Assembly (NCBI GenBank): GCA_039513195.1
Contig: JBCCRM010000004.1
Span: 1-64,000 of the forward strand
Reading direction: 5' to 3'
DNA from: Thermohalobaculum sp039513195
GTDB taxonomy: Bacteria; Pseudomonadota; Alphaproteobacteria; Rhodobacterales; Rhodobacteraceae
Length of the DNA stretch: 64,000 nt
The notes under the pieces were generated by a model, which was not told the DNA's origin, ran no database searches, and saw only the letters and a program-made list of their open reading frames with translations. A program made the translations under genes and the position numbers. Of this stretch, positions 8,710 through 17,131 are shown one piece after another; within the stretch, counting starts at the first letter, position 1; every line of letters starts with the position of its first letter.

Positions 8710-8848
8710 CGGGGAAATCCTTTCTGGTGTCGTTGGGTCCCTGTGTTAATTTCGGAATGGCGCGGTGAGAAGGGGGAACACCCTCAGGGCCGCCGAATTG
8801 AGGCAGAGCAGCAGGGACCGGTTCCGCCGAAAGGGGCCGGACAGGCAT

Positions 8849-9385
8849 ATGGCCAAGACTGTGTTTCGGGTCGTCGCCGTCTGGGCGATGTTGATGATGG
8901 GCGTAGTCGCTCCGGCAGTCGCCGAGACGACGACTGAGAAGGCGCGAGCGCTCGGCGTCGGGCCGGTGACCAACCTGCCCTTGCCCCGTTTCGTTTCGCT
9001 GCGCTCGAACGAAATCAACGTCCGCCGCGGACCAGGTCTCGATTACCGCAAAGACTGGGTGTTCCGCCGGGCCGGGCTGCCGGTGCGGGTGGTGGCGGAG
9101 TATGGCGACTGGCGGCGCATCGTCGACAAGGACGAGGCCGGCGGCTGGGTGTTCCATGCACTGCTGACCGGACGGCGCACAGCGCTGATCACCGAACCGA
9201 TGACCACCTTTCGCAAAGACCCGACCGATGCCGCGAGGGCTATCGCCCATGCCGAGCAGGGGGTGGTCGCCCGCCTGCTCGCCTGCGACGAGCTTTGGTG
9301 CCGGGTTGCAGCCGATGGCAACACCGGATGGGTGCGCAAGACGGCGATTTGGGGCGTCGACGGCGCCGAGACCTTCGGGCGATAG
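8849..9385 (+). CDS. Exported bacterial SH3-domain protein
   Basis: The 178-residue protein starts at the ATG at 8849, which gives a normal signal peptide (AKTVFRVVAVWAMLMMGVVAPAVA). Two SH3b-like repeats follow. The first begins VSLRSNEINVRRGPGLDYR and includes EYGDWRRIVDKDEAGGWV. The second ends NTGWVRKTAIWG. Such domains bind cell-wall peptides, so a periplasmic role at the murein is likely. A methyltransferase gene starts three bases after the stop, so the two are co-transcribed. Confidence 0.82.
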   Translation: MAKTVFRVVAVWAMLMMGVVAPAVAETTTEKARALGVGPVTNLPLPRFVSLRSNEINVRRGPGLDYRKDWVFRRAGLPVRVVAEYGDWRRIVDKDEAGGWVFHALLTGRRTALITEPMTTFRKDPTDAARAIAHAEQGVVARLLACDELWCRVAADGNTGWVRKTAIWGVDGAETFGR

Positions 9386-9388
9386 GCC

Positions 9389-10114
9389 ATGGGCACGGCG
9401 GATGACGGGTGGAGCCGTTCTGCCGAGGCCTGGATTGCCGACCAAGGCGACCATGGCGACTTCTCCCGCCGCTATGTACTCGACCCGGTGATGGTCTCGC
9501 GCATTCAGGGCCGCGGCTTCCGAAACGCCCTCGATGTCGGCTGTGGCGAGGGGCGGTTCTGTCGGATCCTGGTGGCAGAAGGTGTCGCGGCGACCGGCCT
9601 CGACCCTACCGAGCGGCTGCTGGAGGAGGCCCGCGCGCGCGATCCCGGGGGCGATTATCGAACCGGACGAGCAGAGGCCTTGGATTTTGCGGACGGAGCC
9701 TTCGACCTGGTGATCAGTTATCTCACGCTGATCGACATCCCCGATCACCGGGCCGCCATAGCCGAGATGGTGCGGGTGCTGCGCCCCGGCGGCGCGCTGT
9801 TGATCGCGAATCTCAACCCCTTTGTCACCGCGCATGGGGGGCCCGGCTGGGTTCGGGACGGCGATGGCAACCGGCTTTACATCCCTCTCGACACCTATCT
9901 GCAGGAGCGGCCCGACCGGGCCGCCTGGCGCGGCATCGACATCATCAACTGGCACCGCCCTATGGAGGCTTATCTGGCACCGCTGCTATCCGCCGGCCTG
10001 CGCCTGATCTTCTTCGCCGAGCCCTCGCCGGCACCGGACTGCCCAGCGGACCTGGTCGGCGGCGCCCGGCGCGTGCCGTTTTTCCATGTCATGGAGTGGG
10101 AGAAAGCGGGTTAG
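9389..10114 (+). CDS. Class I SAM-dependent methyltransferase
   Basis: The 241-residue protein has the SAM-binding loop ALDVGCGEGRFC near residue 50, the acidic residue in GLDP and the motif LVISYLTLIDIPDH. The post-motif VRVLRPGGALLIANL is typical of the Methyltransf_11 group. The closing part (FFHVMEWEKAG) resembles small-molecule or quinone-type methyltransferases, but the substrate cannot be read from the sequence. It is transcribed with the SH3 protein three bases upstream. Confidence 0.8.
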   Translation: MGTADDGWSRSAEAWIADQGDHGDFSRRYVLDPVMVSRIQGRGFRNALDVGCGEGRFCRILVAEGVAATGLDPTERLLEEARARDPGGDYRTGRAEALDFADGAFDLVISYLTLIDIPDHRAAIAEMVRVLRPGGALLIANLNPFVTAHGGPGWVRDGDGNRLYIPLDTYLQERPDRAAWRGIDIINWHRPMEAYLAPLLSAGLRLIFFAEPSPAPDCPADLVGGARRVPFFHVMEWEKAG

Positions 10115-10641
10115 TCCCGGGGCCCTCATGGCTCCAGAGCAAAAGGCCCAAGACGCCTGTCACGGCCGGATAGACCGCCCGGCCATTCCCGAAACATTAT
10201 AGCCGCCACGGTCGGCCATTGAACGATCTCGACCCCGATGCGCCGGGTCGCTGCCGCTTCGTCGGGCTGCTGCGTTCGCAGAGTTCCGGTTCCTTTGGGA
10301 CCCGGGACAGCCCTGCGTCACCTTCGACGCCGTCTCAGGGGGGGCCGCGCGTGCCTGGAAAAAGGGCCCAAAAAGGTGCATCGACCAGCCCTTCGCCTGG
10401 TTGCCCTTCGCACTCACCGGGTAACGCCGATTCCCTTCTCAGGTGCCGCGTTCGGTGTCACGACACTTCGAGAGACGGCCTTCATTTCCGTTTTTCGGAT
10501 CAGCGCCCGCAGCGGCAGCGGTACAATTTCCCTCTTACGGAGCAGCTGCAGCCGGACCGATCTGAATGTGCCGCTTCCATTGCATTAGCCCAAGCTGCCC
10601 GCACCTGGCCGACCCAACATCAAACCGACCTGGGGAACGGT
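10115..10641. other. 527-base intergenic region with adjacent hairpins
   Basis: No convincing gene is visible here between the convergent methyltransferase and irr genes. Two hairpins stand four bases apart: 10270-10281 (CTGCG-TT-CGCAG) and 10286-10305 (CCGGTTCC, TTT loop, GGGACCCGG with one bulge). A second AT-containing spot near 10374-10393 reads ggaaaaagggcccaaaaagg. Neither hairpin is followed by a T-run in either direction, so they are not standard terminators. A small structured RNA is possible but unsupported. Confidence 0.4.
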
Positions 10642-11097
10642 TCAGCCGCGTTGCCGGACCCGGATCACAACTTCGATCTTCGTGACCTCTGTGCCCTCCG
10701 GTGCATCGGGCAAACTGTCGAACCTCACTGCGCCTGGAGGGGCATCGGTCACCCGACCATCGTCTTCCCAATAAAAATGGGCATGGTCATGGGTGTTGGT
10801 GTCGAAGTAGCTGCGGGAGCCATCGACCGTGATCTCGACCAGCAGGCCCGCATCGGTAAAGCTGCGAAGAGTGTTGTAGACGGTGGCGAGAGAAACCTGA
10901 GCGCCCGATGCGCGCGAGGCATCGAACAAGCTTTCGGCAGTCACATGGCGGTTTTTGCCATCGCCGACCAACAACATGGCCAGCGCGACGCGCTGCCGCG
11001 TCGGCCGAAGATCCGCCGAAGTCAGCCATCTCCGCGCCGTCTCCTCGGCAGCCAAAGTCTGAGCCCGGCTCAATTGTGCTAGCGTAGCGCTCGCCAT
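10642..11097 (-). CDS. irr: Iron response regulator Irr (Fur family)
   Basis: Irr controls heme and iron genes in alphaproteobacteria and, unlike Fur, responds to heme status. The 151-residue product has the winged-helix block LRPTRQRVALAMLL and SLATVYNTLRSFTDAGLL. It carries the histidine cluster THDHAHFYWEDDG, where Fur would have HHDH followed by a Cys pair; there are no CxxC motifs. The N-terminal GCPWHD heme motif of Bradyrhizobium Irr is absent, as in many other Irr proteins. The start at 11097 is preferred because homologues begin near this point. The gene is divergent from fabA. Confidence 0.9.
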   Translation of the reverse strand: MASATLAQLSRAQTLAAEETARRWLTSADLRPTRQRVALAMLLVGDGKNRHVTAESLFDASRASGAQVSLATVYNTLRSFTDAGLLVEITVDGSRSYFDTNTHDHAHFYWEDDGRVTDAPPGAVRFDSLPDAPEGTEVTKIEVVIRVRQRG

Positions 11098-11270
11098 TTT
11101 CTCTTCATCCACACCGTGAAAGCACCCACCTGTTACCGTAATAGTGCAAAAAGGGGGTCGAGCACCAGCAGAAACCGACTCACCCCTTTCGACCGCAAAA
11201 TCCGCACCTTGCCCGCCCCGGGGCAGCGGTGCTAGGCACAGGGCACCCGACACGCCAAGAGGTTCTACGC
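11098..11270. promoter_or_regulatory. Divergent irr / fabA promoter region
   Basis: These 173 bases separate two divergent starts and must hold both promoters. An AT-richer patch, ttaccgtaatagtgcaaaaa near 11135-11154, stands out in the GC-rich background. I do not see an Irr box of the TTTAGAA-type palindrome. The arrangement allows one regulator to set both iron-response and unsaturated fatty acid synthesis genes. Confidence 0.5.
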
Positions 11271-11789
11271 ATGACCGCCCGGCCCGAGAGCTATGATTTC
11301 AATGCGCTGTTGCGCTGTGCGCAAGGCGAGTTGTTTGGACCGGGCAATGCGCAACTGCCAAACCCGCCAATGTTGATGGTCGACAAGATCGTTTCTATAA
11401 CGGCCGATGGCGGGCCGGAAGGCAAGGGGCAGGTTGTCGCTGAGCTGGTCTTGAAACCGGATCTTTGGTTCTTCAAATGCCATTTCGTGGGCGATCCGGT
11501 GATGCCGGGTTGTCTCGGCCTCGACGCGCTGTGGCAGTTGACGGGGTTTTTCCTCGGCTGGTTGGGGCTCCCGGGCCGTGGCCGCGCCCTGGGGGTAGGA
11601 GAAGTGAAGTTTTCCGGCATGGTGACGCCCGCGAACTCAATCATCCGCTATACGGTGGACATGAAGCGCATCATCAATCGTAAGCTCAAACTCGGCATTG
11701 CCGACGGAACGATGTCGGTGGACGGCGCGACGATTTACACCACCAAGGATATGCGGGTCGGTCTGTTCTCGGACGAGGCGCCGGCCTAA
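11271..11789 (+). CDS. fabA: Beta-hydroxydecanoyl-ACP dehydratase/isomerase
   Basis: FabA dehydrates 3-hydroxydecanoyl-ACP and isomerises the trans-2 product to cis-3, the entry into unsaturated fatty acid synthesis. The 172-residue product has the active-site block FFKCHFVGDPVMPGCLGLDA with His71 and Asp85, close to E. coli His70 and Asp84. The ATG at 11271 is chosen over an upstream codon because it matches the usual FabA start. fabB follows after 25 bases. Confidence 0.95.
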   Translation: MTARPESYDFNALLRCAQGELFGPGNAQLPNPPMLMVDKIVSITADGGPEGKGQVVAELVLKPDLWFFKCHFVGDPVMPGCLGLDALWQLTGFFLGWLGLPGRGRALGVGEVKFSGMVTPANSIIRYTVDMKRIINRKLKLGIADGTMSVDGATIYTTKDMRVGLFSDEAPA

Positions 11790-11814
11790 GCGCAGGCGGC
11801 GGGGAGAGGTGGCC

Positions 11815-13038
11815 ATGCGCCGGGTTGTGATCACAGGGATCGGGATCGTCTCCTCTATCGGCTCCGACGCACAGGAAGTGACGGCGTCGCTGCGGGAGGG
11901 GCGGTCAGGCATTGTCTTCGCCCCGGACTATGCCGAACTGAATTTCCGCTGCCGCGTCCACGGCAAGCCCAATGTCGATGTGGAGGGGATGGTCGATAAG
12001 CGGGTCCGCCGGTTCATGGGGGACGGCGCTGCCTGGAATTACATCGCCATGGAACAGGCGATCGCCGATTCCGGCCTCGCAGAAGGTGAGGTCAGCCATG
12101 AGCGGACCGGGCTGATCATGGGCTCGGGCGGGCCATCCACCAAGAGCTTGTTCCGCGCCCACACGATCACGCAGGGCAATGGTCCGCGGCGGATCGGACC
12201 CTTCGCGGTCCCCCAGGCGATGTCATCGACCAACTCTGCGACACTCGCGACTCCGTTCAAAATCAAGGGCGTGAATTACTCGATCACTTCGGCCTGCTCT
12301 ACCTCGGCCCATTGCATCGGGAACGGGGTGGAGCAGATCCAGTGGGGCAAGCAGGACATCGTTTTTGCCGGTGGGGGGGAGGAGCTGGATTGGACCCTCT
12401 CCTGCCTCTTCGACGCTATGGGTGCGATGTCGACCAAATACAACGACACACCGGATCGCGCCTCCCGCGCCTATGACAGCGACCGTGACGGGTTCGTAAT
12501 CGCCGGAGGTGCCGGGGTGGTCGTGCTGGAGGAGTTGGAGCGGGCGAAGGCCCGCGGCGCCCGGATCTATGGCGAGGTGACGGGCTACGGCGCGACCTCG
12601 GACGGGTTCGACATGGTCCAACCCTCGGGCGAGGGCGCGGTGCGCTGCATGCGCCAGGCGCTGGCGACACTGGCGGACCGGACCGTTGGCTATATCAACA
12701 CCCACGGCACCTCGACCCCGGTCGGCGACAAGCGGGAGATTGAGGCGATCCGCGAAACCTTCGGCGAGACGGTGCCGCATTATTCCTCGACCAAGTCACT
12801 GACCGGGCATTCGCTTGGGGCCACCGGAGTGCAGGAGGCAATCTATTGCCTGTTGATGCTGCAGGGCGATTTCATTGCCGCGAGCGCGAATGTCGAGGCC
12901 CTCGATCCGGACTTCGACGGCTCGGCACCGGTTACCCAGCGGGTCGACAATGCCGGGCTTGACACCGTGCTTTCCAACAGCTTCGGGTTCGGGGGCACCA
13001 ACGCGACCCTGGCGCTCAGCAGGTATCACGGGGCATGA
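11815..13038 (+). CDS. fabB: 3-oxoacyl-ACP synthase I
   Basis: FabB condenses malonyl-ACP with acyl-ACP and elongates the cis-3-decenoyl product of FabA. The 407-residue protein has the Cys-His-His triad: Cys161 in TSACSTSAHC, one His in INTHGTSTPVGD and one in SLTGHSLGATG. The length and Cys position match E. coli FabB (Cys163). It lies between fabA and fabI in one operon. The stop is four bases before fabI. Confidence 0.95.
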   Translation: MRRVVITGIGIVSSIGSDAQEVTASLREGRSGIVFAPDYAELNFRCRVHGKPNVDVEGMVDKRVRRFMGDGAAWNYIAMEQAIADSGLAEGEVSHERTGLIMGSGGPSTKSLFRAHTITQGNGPRRIGPFAVPQAMSSTNSATLATPFKIKGVNYSITSACSTSAHCIGNGVEQIQWGKQDIVFAGGGEELDWTLSCLFDAMGAMSTKYNDTPDRASRAYDSDRDGFVIAGGAGVVVLEELERAKARGARIYGEVTGYGATSDGFDMVQPSGEGAVRCMRQALATLADRTVGYINTHGTSTPVGDKREIEAIRETFGETVPHYSSTKSLTGHSLGATGVQEAIYCLLMLQGDFIAASANVEALDPDFDGSAPVTQRVDNAGLDTVLSNSFGFGGTNATLALSRYHGA

Positions 13039-13042
13039 GCGC

Positions 13043-13840
13043 ATGACCGGACTGATGGCCGGCCGGCGCGGCCTGGTGATGGGGGTCGCGAATGATCACT
13101 CGATCGCCTGGGGCTGCGCACGGGCCCTGCATGGGCAAGGGGCGGATCTGGCCTTCACCTATCAAGGCGAGGCGTTCGAGAAGCGGGTCCGACCCTTGGC
13201 GGAGGGGTTGGGCGCGGGGTTGGTAATGAATGCCGATGTGACCGATCCGGCGAGTCTCGATGCGGTTTTTGCCGAGATCGAGGCGGGTTGGGGGCGGCTC
13301 GACTTTCTGGTCCATGCCATCGCTTATTCCGACAAGGCGGAGTTGACCGGGCGTTTTGCCGACACGACCCGGGCGAACTTTCTGAAGACGATGGAGATCT
13401 CCTGCTACTCCTTCGTGGATGTTGCAAGGCGCGCTGCGGCGCTCATGCCGGACGGCGGCGCGGTGGTCACGATGACCTATCTCGGCGCCCAGCGGGTGAT
13501 GCCGAATTACAATGTGATGGGCGTGGCTAAGGCCGCGTTGGAAGCATCGGTGCGCTACCTTGCCAATGATCTTGGGCCCGATGGGGTCCGGGTGAACGCG
13601 ATCTCCCCAGGGCCGATGCGGACCCTTGCGGGCAGCGCAATCGGCGGCGCACGGCGGGTGTTCAAGGCGACGGAGGAGAACGCGCCGATGCGCAGCAATG
13701 CGGCATTGGCGGATATAGGCGGGGCGGCAGTCTATTTGCTCTCCGACCTCGGCGCGTCGACCACCGGCGAGGTGCTGTTCGTCGATGGCGGCTATCATGC
13801 AACCGGCATGGCGCAACTCGAAAACTTGGCCGGCGGCTGA
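13043..13840 (+). CDS. fabI: Enoyl-ACP reductase (NADH)
   Basis: FabI carries out the last step of each fatty acid elongation cycle. The 265-residue short-chain dehydrogenase fold protein has the cofactor segment VMGVANDHSIAWG and HAIAYSDKAEL. The catalytic set is Tyr146, Tyr156 and Lys163 (TYLGAQRVMPNYNVMGVAK), the same numbering as E. coli FabI. The ATG at 13043 is four bases after the fabB stop; another ATG at 13035 is out of frame. Confidence 0.95.
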   Translation: MTGLMAGRRGLVMGVANDHSIAWGCARALHGQGADLAFTYQGEAFEKRVRPLAEGLGAGLVMNADVTDPASLDAVFAEIEAGWGRLDFLVHAIAYSDKAELTGRFADTTRANFLKTMEISCYSFVDVARRAAALMPDGGAVVTMTYLGAQRVMPNYNVMGVAKAALEASVRYLANDLGPDGVRVNAISPGPMRTLAGSAIGGARRVFKATEENAPMRSNAALADIGGAAVYLLSDLGASTTGEVLFVDGGYHATGMAQLENLAGG

Positions 13841-13864
13841 GGTTTCGTTCGTCGAAGCCATTAA

Positions 13865-14047
13865 ACGGAATCGCGGCTGACGCCGCGATGGAGTCACACC
13901 TGGCGCGCGCCTCACCTTGCGGCTCGGCCCGCGCAGGCGCACCGCCCCATTCTCGGTCCGTCGGACGGAGAGGCCGCATAAGCCTGCTGAGAAGACCGCC
14001 GCGGGCGGTCACGTCCAAGCATCCCGAAGGCCCGACCCGCGTCAAGG
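13865..14047. repeat. Dispersed structured repeat, copy C1 (partner at 27951-28164)
   Basis: Directly downstream of fabI lies a block shared with 27951-28164. Its left part has a hairpin, ATCGCGGC at 13870-13877 pairing with GCCGCGAT at 13882-13889 across a TGAC loop. Then come gatggagtca and the exactly shared 20-mer ctcaccttgcggctcggccc. The right part shares tgctgaga, ccgccg, gggcgg, agcat, cgaag and gcgtcaagg. The middle differs in sequence and length. Conserved ends with a variable core suggest a mobile or structured repeat rather than a gene. Confidence 0.65.
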
Positions 14048-14069
14048 CAACCGCGCTCGCGCGCGGCGC

Positions 14070-14735
14070 TTATGGCGACCTTGACCCGGATAGCGGCCTT
14101 CGGGCCGTGGGCACGCCGGCCGGCGCAACCGTATAGCCCGCGGCGAGAACAGCGAGGATCGGCCGCGGGGTCAGCACTGTGACCCACCCCTGCATCGGCC
14201 CGGCATCCGCGTATCCGCCATGCCCCTGCGAGAGCGACAAAAAGCGCCCCCGCCAGGCCAGAAGCGGGACGCTCGGAGCTCGTGCACGGATGGCGAAGGC
14301 GCCATTCGGCAAGGCCGCGGCCGGTGCCTCATGGGTGACCTGTTGCCGTGTGGGCGTGACCCGAGATGAGTGAAGAACGCGGTCGATTTCGGCCGCCCGT
14401 TGGCCGACCAAGCCGGCCCGGACCCAGGCTTCGCGGAAGGCGACATGCGCCTTGTAGCGGCACTGGCCGCAGGGGCGATGGCCGGCGGTCAGCGCCACCG
14501 CCTCGTCCCAGAAGAAAAGGGCGGTCCATTTGCTTCGGGCGTCGAGGGGCGGCATTGGCGGGCGCCAGCGTCCCCGGAACTCGGTGAGGCAGCTCACCCA
14601 GGCCTTGTGGCGCCACCGTGCCGTGCCGAGGGTTCCATCCGCCCGGTGGAGGCAACCACGATTGCCGGTGAGGCCGCCGCGCCAGGGTTCTGCGACGATC
14701 TCTCCGAAAGGGGTGACGCGGTTTTGCAGAGGCAT
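14070..14735 (-). CDS. Conserved protein of unknown function with CxxC
   Basis: The 221-residue product begins MPLQNRVTPFGEIVAEPWRG and contains TGNRGCLHRADGTLG, then FFWDEAVALTAGHRPCGQCR at the middle. I recognise this layout from uncharacterised alphaproteobacterial proteins, but I know of no assigned function. The CGQC pair with a nearby His may bind a metal. The ATG at 14735 is preferred to an upstream GTG at 14744 because homologues I recall begin MPLQNRV. It converges on fabI, with repeat C1 between them. Confidence 0.65.
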   Translation of the reverse strand: MPLQNRVTPFGEIVAEPWRGGLTGNRGCLHRADGTLGTARWRHKAWVSCLTEFRGRWRPPMPPLDARSKWTALFFWDEAVALTAGHRPCGQCRYKAHVAFREAWVRAGLVGQRAAEIDRVLHSSRVTPTRQQVTHEAPAAALPNGAFAIRARAPSVPLLAWRGRFLSLSQGHGGYADAGPMQGWVTVLTPRPILAVLAAGYTVAPAGVPTARRPLSGSRSP

Positions 14736-14755
14736 CTGGGTCACTCTGGCCTGGC

Positions 14756-15010
14756 GTGACTGCTGACAGGACGCTGTCAGTTGGCATTCGCTACTGTCAG
14801 CACAGAATAACGATCCGCGGAGGGCGCGTCTTGATAAAGTATCTCTACCCAGACGGCACCTGTTGTTACCGGGCTTTGCACAGCACTCATGCTATCTTTA
14901 CAGGCGAAGATGGCAAATTGATTGCGCGCGCACAGAAACCGAGCGGTGAGTTTTATGAATTCGAGATCGTCGGATTTGAGATCCTGGAGCCTGGAACAGT
15001 CTATAGCTAG
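14756..15010 (+). CDS. Small open frame, lower GC, unknown
   Basis: Up to 84 residues can be read from a GTG at 14756, or about 60 from a TTG at 14831. The later part (KYLYPDGTCCYRALHSTHAI and GEFYEFEIVGFEILEPG) has protein-like composition. It is clearly poorer in GC than its neighbours, which suggests recent transfer. No family is recognised and no good ribosome binding site decides the start. It could be a fragment. Confidence 0.35.
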   Translation: MTADRTLSVGIRYCQHRITIRGGRVLIKYLYPDGTCCYRALHSTHAIFTGEDGKLIARAQKPSGEFYEFEIVGFEILEPGTVYS

Positions 15011-15051
15011 TGCCAAGACTTGGAGGCCTGCAACCTACAGGCCCGAGGTAT

Positions 15052-15594
15052 TCAATTACCCTCCCGACGAAGGCTGGAAACAAAGTGCCGGACCTGCCGC
15101 GGTGAGCGGAGGTGATGCACCGTCAGACCCTCTGGGGGCGTTGCGATCAGGGCGAGCGCTTTCGGCCTGCCGCGGCGGCGATACCCGCCGACCCAATTGA
15201 AGAAGAAGTCGAGATCCACTTGCTCCGGACAACCGGCAGCCATGTCGGACCGGACCGTGCCATGGCTCTGCAAGACCCGCTGGGCAACCCGCCAAGCCCT
15301 TGTGGCTGTTGGAATATCCAGGAAGATCACAGTATCGGCGCGGGCAAGCCGCATGGGCCAGGTGCGGGAATAGTTGCCCTCCATCACCCAGCGGTCTCCC
15401 GCAATGGCGGCGGCGACGCGGCCGAGGAAGACCTGCTCCTCGGCCGCCACCCAACCAGGTTCCCAGAACAATTGGTCCATATGCACAACCGGCAAGCCAG
15501 TGCGCAGGCCGAGCCTACGCGCGAACCAGGATTTGCCCGCGCCGGAGCCGCCGATCACCATCACACGGCGCATCGAGCGCCCCCGTACCGGCAT
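15052..15594 (-). CDS. P-loop nucleotide kinase-like protein (FlaR/topology-modulation type)
   Basis: The 180-residue protein has the P-loop GGSGAGKSWFARRL near its start and VVHMDQLFWEPGW, typical of the adenylate-kinase-like family annotated as DNA topology modulation protein FlaR. It also has WVMEGNYSRTWPMRLARADT and a Walker-B-like VIFLDIP. The substrate is not established. I take the ATG at 15594, which has AGAGGG upstream; an ATG at 15573 is also possible. Its upstream region holds the phased ATGCAC repeats. Confidence 0.7.
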   Translation of the reverse strand: MPVRGRSMRRVMVIGGSGAGKSWFARRLGLRTGLPVVHMDQLFWEPGWVAAEEQVFLGRVAAAIAGDRWVMEGNYSRTWPMRLARADTVIFLDIPTATRAWRVAQRVLQSHGTVRSDMAAGCPEQVDLDFFFNWVGGYRRRGRPKALALIATPPEGLTVHHLRSPRQVRHFVSSLRREGN

Positions 15595-15629
15595 CGCCAA
15601 ATTCCCTCTGAAAGTCAGTGTTTTAGCCG

Positions 15630-15670
15630 ATGCACGGCGCATGCACAGCCTATGCACAAAGCATATGCAT
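15630..15670. promoter_or_regulatory. Phased ATGCAC direct repeats upstream of the kinase-like gene
   Basis: ATGCAC occurs at 15630-15635, 15641-15646 and 15652-15657, an exact 11-base period. A variant ATGCAT is at 15665-15670. The spacing places all copies on one face of the helix, as in binding sites for a repeated or cooperative protein. They lie 36-76 bases upstream of the kinase-like start, in the promoter zone of that gene. Confidence 0.5.
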
Positions 15671-15838
15671 ACTGTTTTGGTCAGGAAACCGGACAGCGTC
15701 TTCGGGAACGTGCCATGTTCCGGCAGCATGGGCGGCCCGCCGCCTCCTCGGCACGGGCATCCGAGGCCCCGGATCGAGACCGGGGCACGGCTTAGCACAG
15801 TCGTTGGCGATTGCCAGTGTCTGGGGCGTTGCTGTGGC

Positions 15839-17059
15839 TCAGCTTGCCGCCGTTTCCGCGGCGATTTGGGCGGATGATTTGCTGCCCCGCTCGGTCGCAG
15901 ATTTGAGCTGCCCGCAGGCCGCCAGGATGTCCTCGCCCCTTGGCGTTCGGATCGGGCTTGCATAGCCGGCACGATTCACAATCTCGGCAAAGCGCTCGAT
16001 CCGGACCCAGTCGGACCGTTCATAGGGCGAGCCGGGCCAAGGGTTGAACGGGATCAGATTGATCTTTGCCGGAATGCCGGCGATCAGCTTCACCAGCCGC
16101 TTCGCATCCGCATCCGCGTCGTTCACGCCCTTGAGCATCACATATTCGAAGGTAATCCGCTCGGCGTTCGAGAGGCGTGGATAGGCGCGGCAGGCCGCCA
16201 TGAGCTGGGCGATCGGGAATTTCCGGTTGATCGGCACCAGGACATCGCGGACCTCGTCGGTGGTCGCATGCAAACTAATCGCGAGCAGAGTCCCAATTTC
16301 CGCCCCCGCCCGCGGAATCTGCGGCACCACGCCAGAGGTCGACAGTGTGATCCGCCGGCGCGAGAGGCTGAGCCCCTCGCCATCCATGGCGATCAGCATG
16401 GCGTCGCGTACGGCATCAGTGTTGTAGAGCGGCTCCCCCATCCCCATCAGCACGATGTTCGACAGCAGACGGCGTTCCGGCGGACGCTCCCCCGGCCGCG
16501 GCCATTCGCCGAGATCGTCGCGGCAGACCAGGATCTGGCCCACGATCTCCGCCGGCGTCAGGTTGCGCACCAGTTTCTGAGTACCGGTATGGCAGAATGT
16601 GCAGGTGAGCGTGCAGCCGACCTGGGAAGAGACGCAGAGAGTGCCGCGGTCTTCCTCAGGGATATAGACCGCCTCGACCTCGTGCCCGCCGGCGATACGC
16701 AGCAAGTATTTGCGGGTGCCGTCCCGGCTGACCTGACGGGTGACGATCTGCGGTCGCGCGATCTGGAAGGCGGCGTCGAGATCGGCGCGAAACCCTTTTG
16801 CGAGATTGGTCATCTCGGCGAAGTCGGCGGTGCCGCGCTGATAGAGCCATTGCCAAAGCTGGCCTGTCCGCATCTTCGCCTGGCGCTGGGGCACGCCGGC
16901 CTCGACCAGCGCTTCGGAAAGCTGCGCGCGGCTGAGGCCGATGAGATTTGGGCGCGTGTCGGCCCCGGCCGCCGTCTGCCTTGGGAGGGTCGCGAAATCC
17001 GGCTGGATCACGCCGGAGCGCGGTCCCGATCTAGCCAGATTCGCAGTTTCACCCGGCAC
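15839..17059 (-). CDS. rlmN: Dual-specificity 23S rRNA / tRNA adenine-C2 methyltransferase
   Basis: RlmN is a radical-SAM enzyme that methylates A2503 of 23S rRNA and A37 of some tRNAs. The 406-residue product has the iron-sulfur cluster motif Cys149-Cys153-Cys156 (CTLTCTFCHTG), the block VLMGMGEPLYN and a C-terminal GEDILAACGQL segment with the conserved mechanistic cysteine. A GTG at 17059 after GGAGG-like bases is taken as the start; the first 35 residues are poorly conserved and a later start is possible. It lies 72 bases after ialB. Confidence 0.92.
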   Translation of the reverse strand: MPGETANLARSGPRSGVIQPDFATLPRQTAAGADTRPNLIGLSRAQLSEALVEAGVPQRQAKMRTGQLWQWLYQRGTADFAEMTNLAKGFRADLDAAFQIARPQIVTRQVSRDGTRKYLLRIAGGHEVEAVYIPEEDRGTLCVSSQVGCTLTCTFCHTGTQKLVRNLTPAEIVGQILVCRDDLGEWPRPGERPPERRLLSNIVLMGMGEPLYNTDAVRDAMLIAMDGEGLSLSRRRITLSTSGVVPQIPRAGAEIGTLLAISLHATTDEVRDVLVPINRKFPIAQLMAACRAYPRLSNAERITFEYVMLKGVNDADADAKRLVKLIAGIPAKINLIPFNPWPGSPYERSDWVRIERFAEIVNRAGYASPIRTPRGEDILAACGQLKSATERGSKSSAQIAAETAAS

Positions 17060-17131
17060 CGCCGCGCCTCCGTTCCACCCGTCCCCGGACCGTCATGCCG
17101 CCCGGGAACGCGTGCGGGCCGAGCGCAGGGC

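Noticed and set aside
8591..9955. A minus-strand open frame of 454 codons across the hydroxyacid dehydrogenase, SH3 and methyltransferase region
   Set aside because: It spans two unrelated genes on both strands and an intergenic promoter region. Its product has no recognisable domain, which is usual for shadows in GC-rich DNA.
10160..10417. Possible tmRNA, 4.5S RNA or small gene in the gap before irr
   Set aside because: No tmRNA tag coding sequence, SRP motif or tRNA-like ends are visible, and the open frame there has no protein-like features.
11098..11270. Irr box in the irr-fabA interval
   Set aside because: No TTTAGAA-type palindrome is present; only an AT-richer patch can be seen, so a specific operator is not claimed.
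13870..13889. The C1 hairpin as an intrinsic terminator for fabI
   Set aside because: No T-run follows the stem, and the same stem occurs at 27954 in a different gene context, so it belongs to the dispersed repeat.
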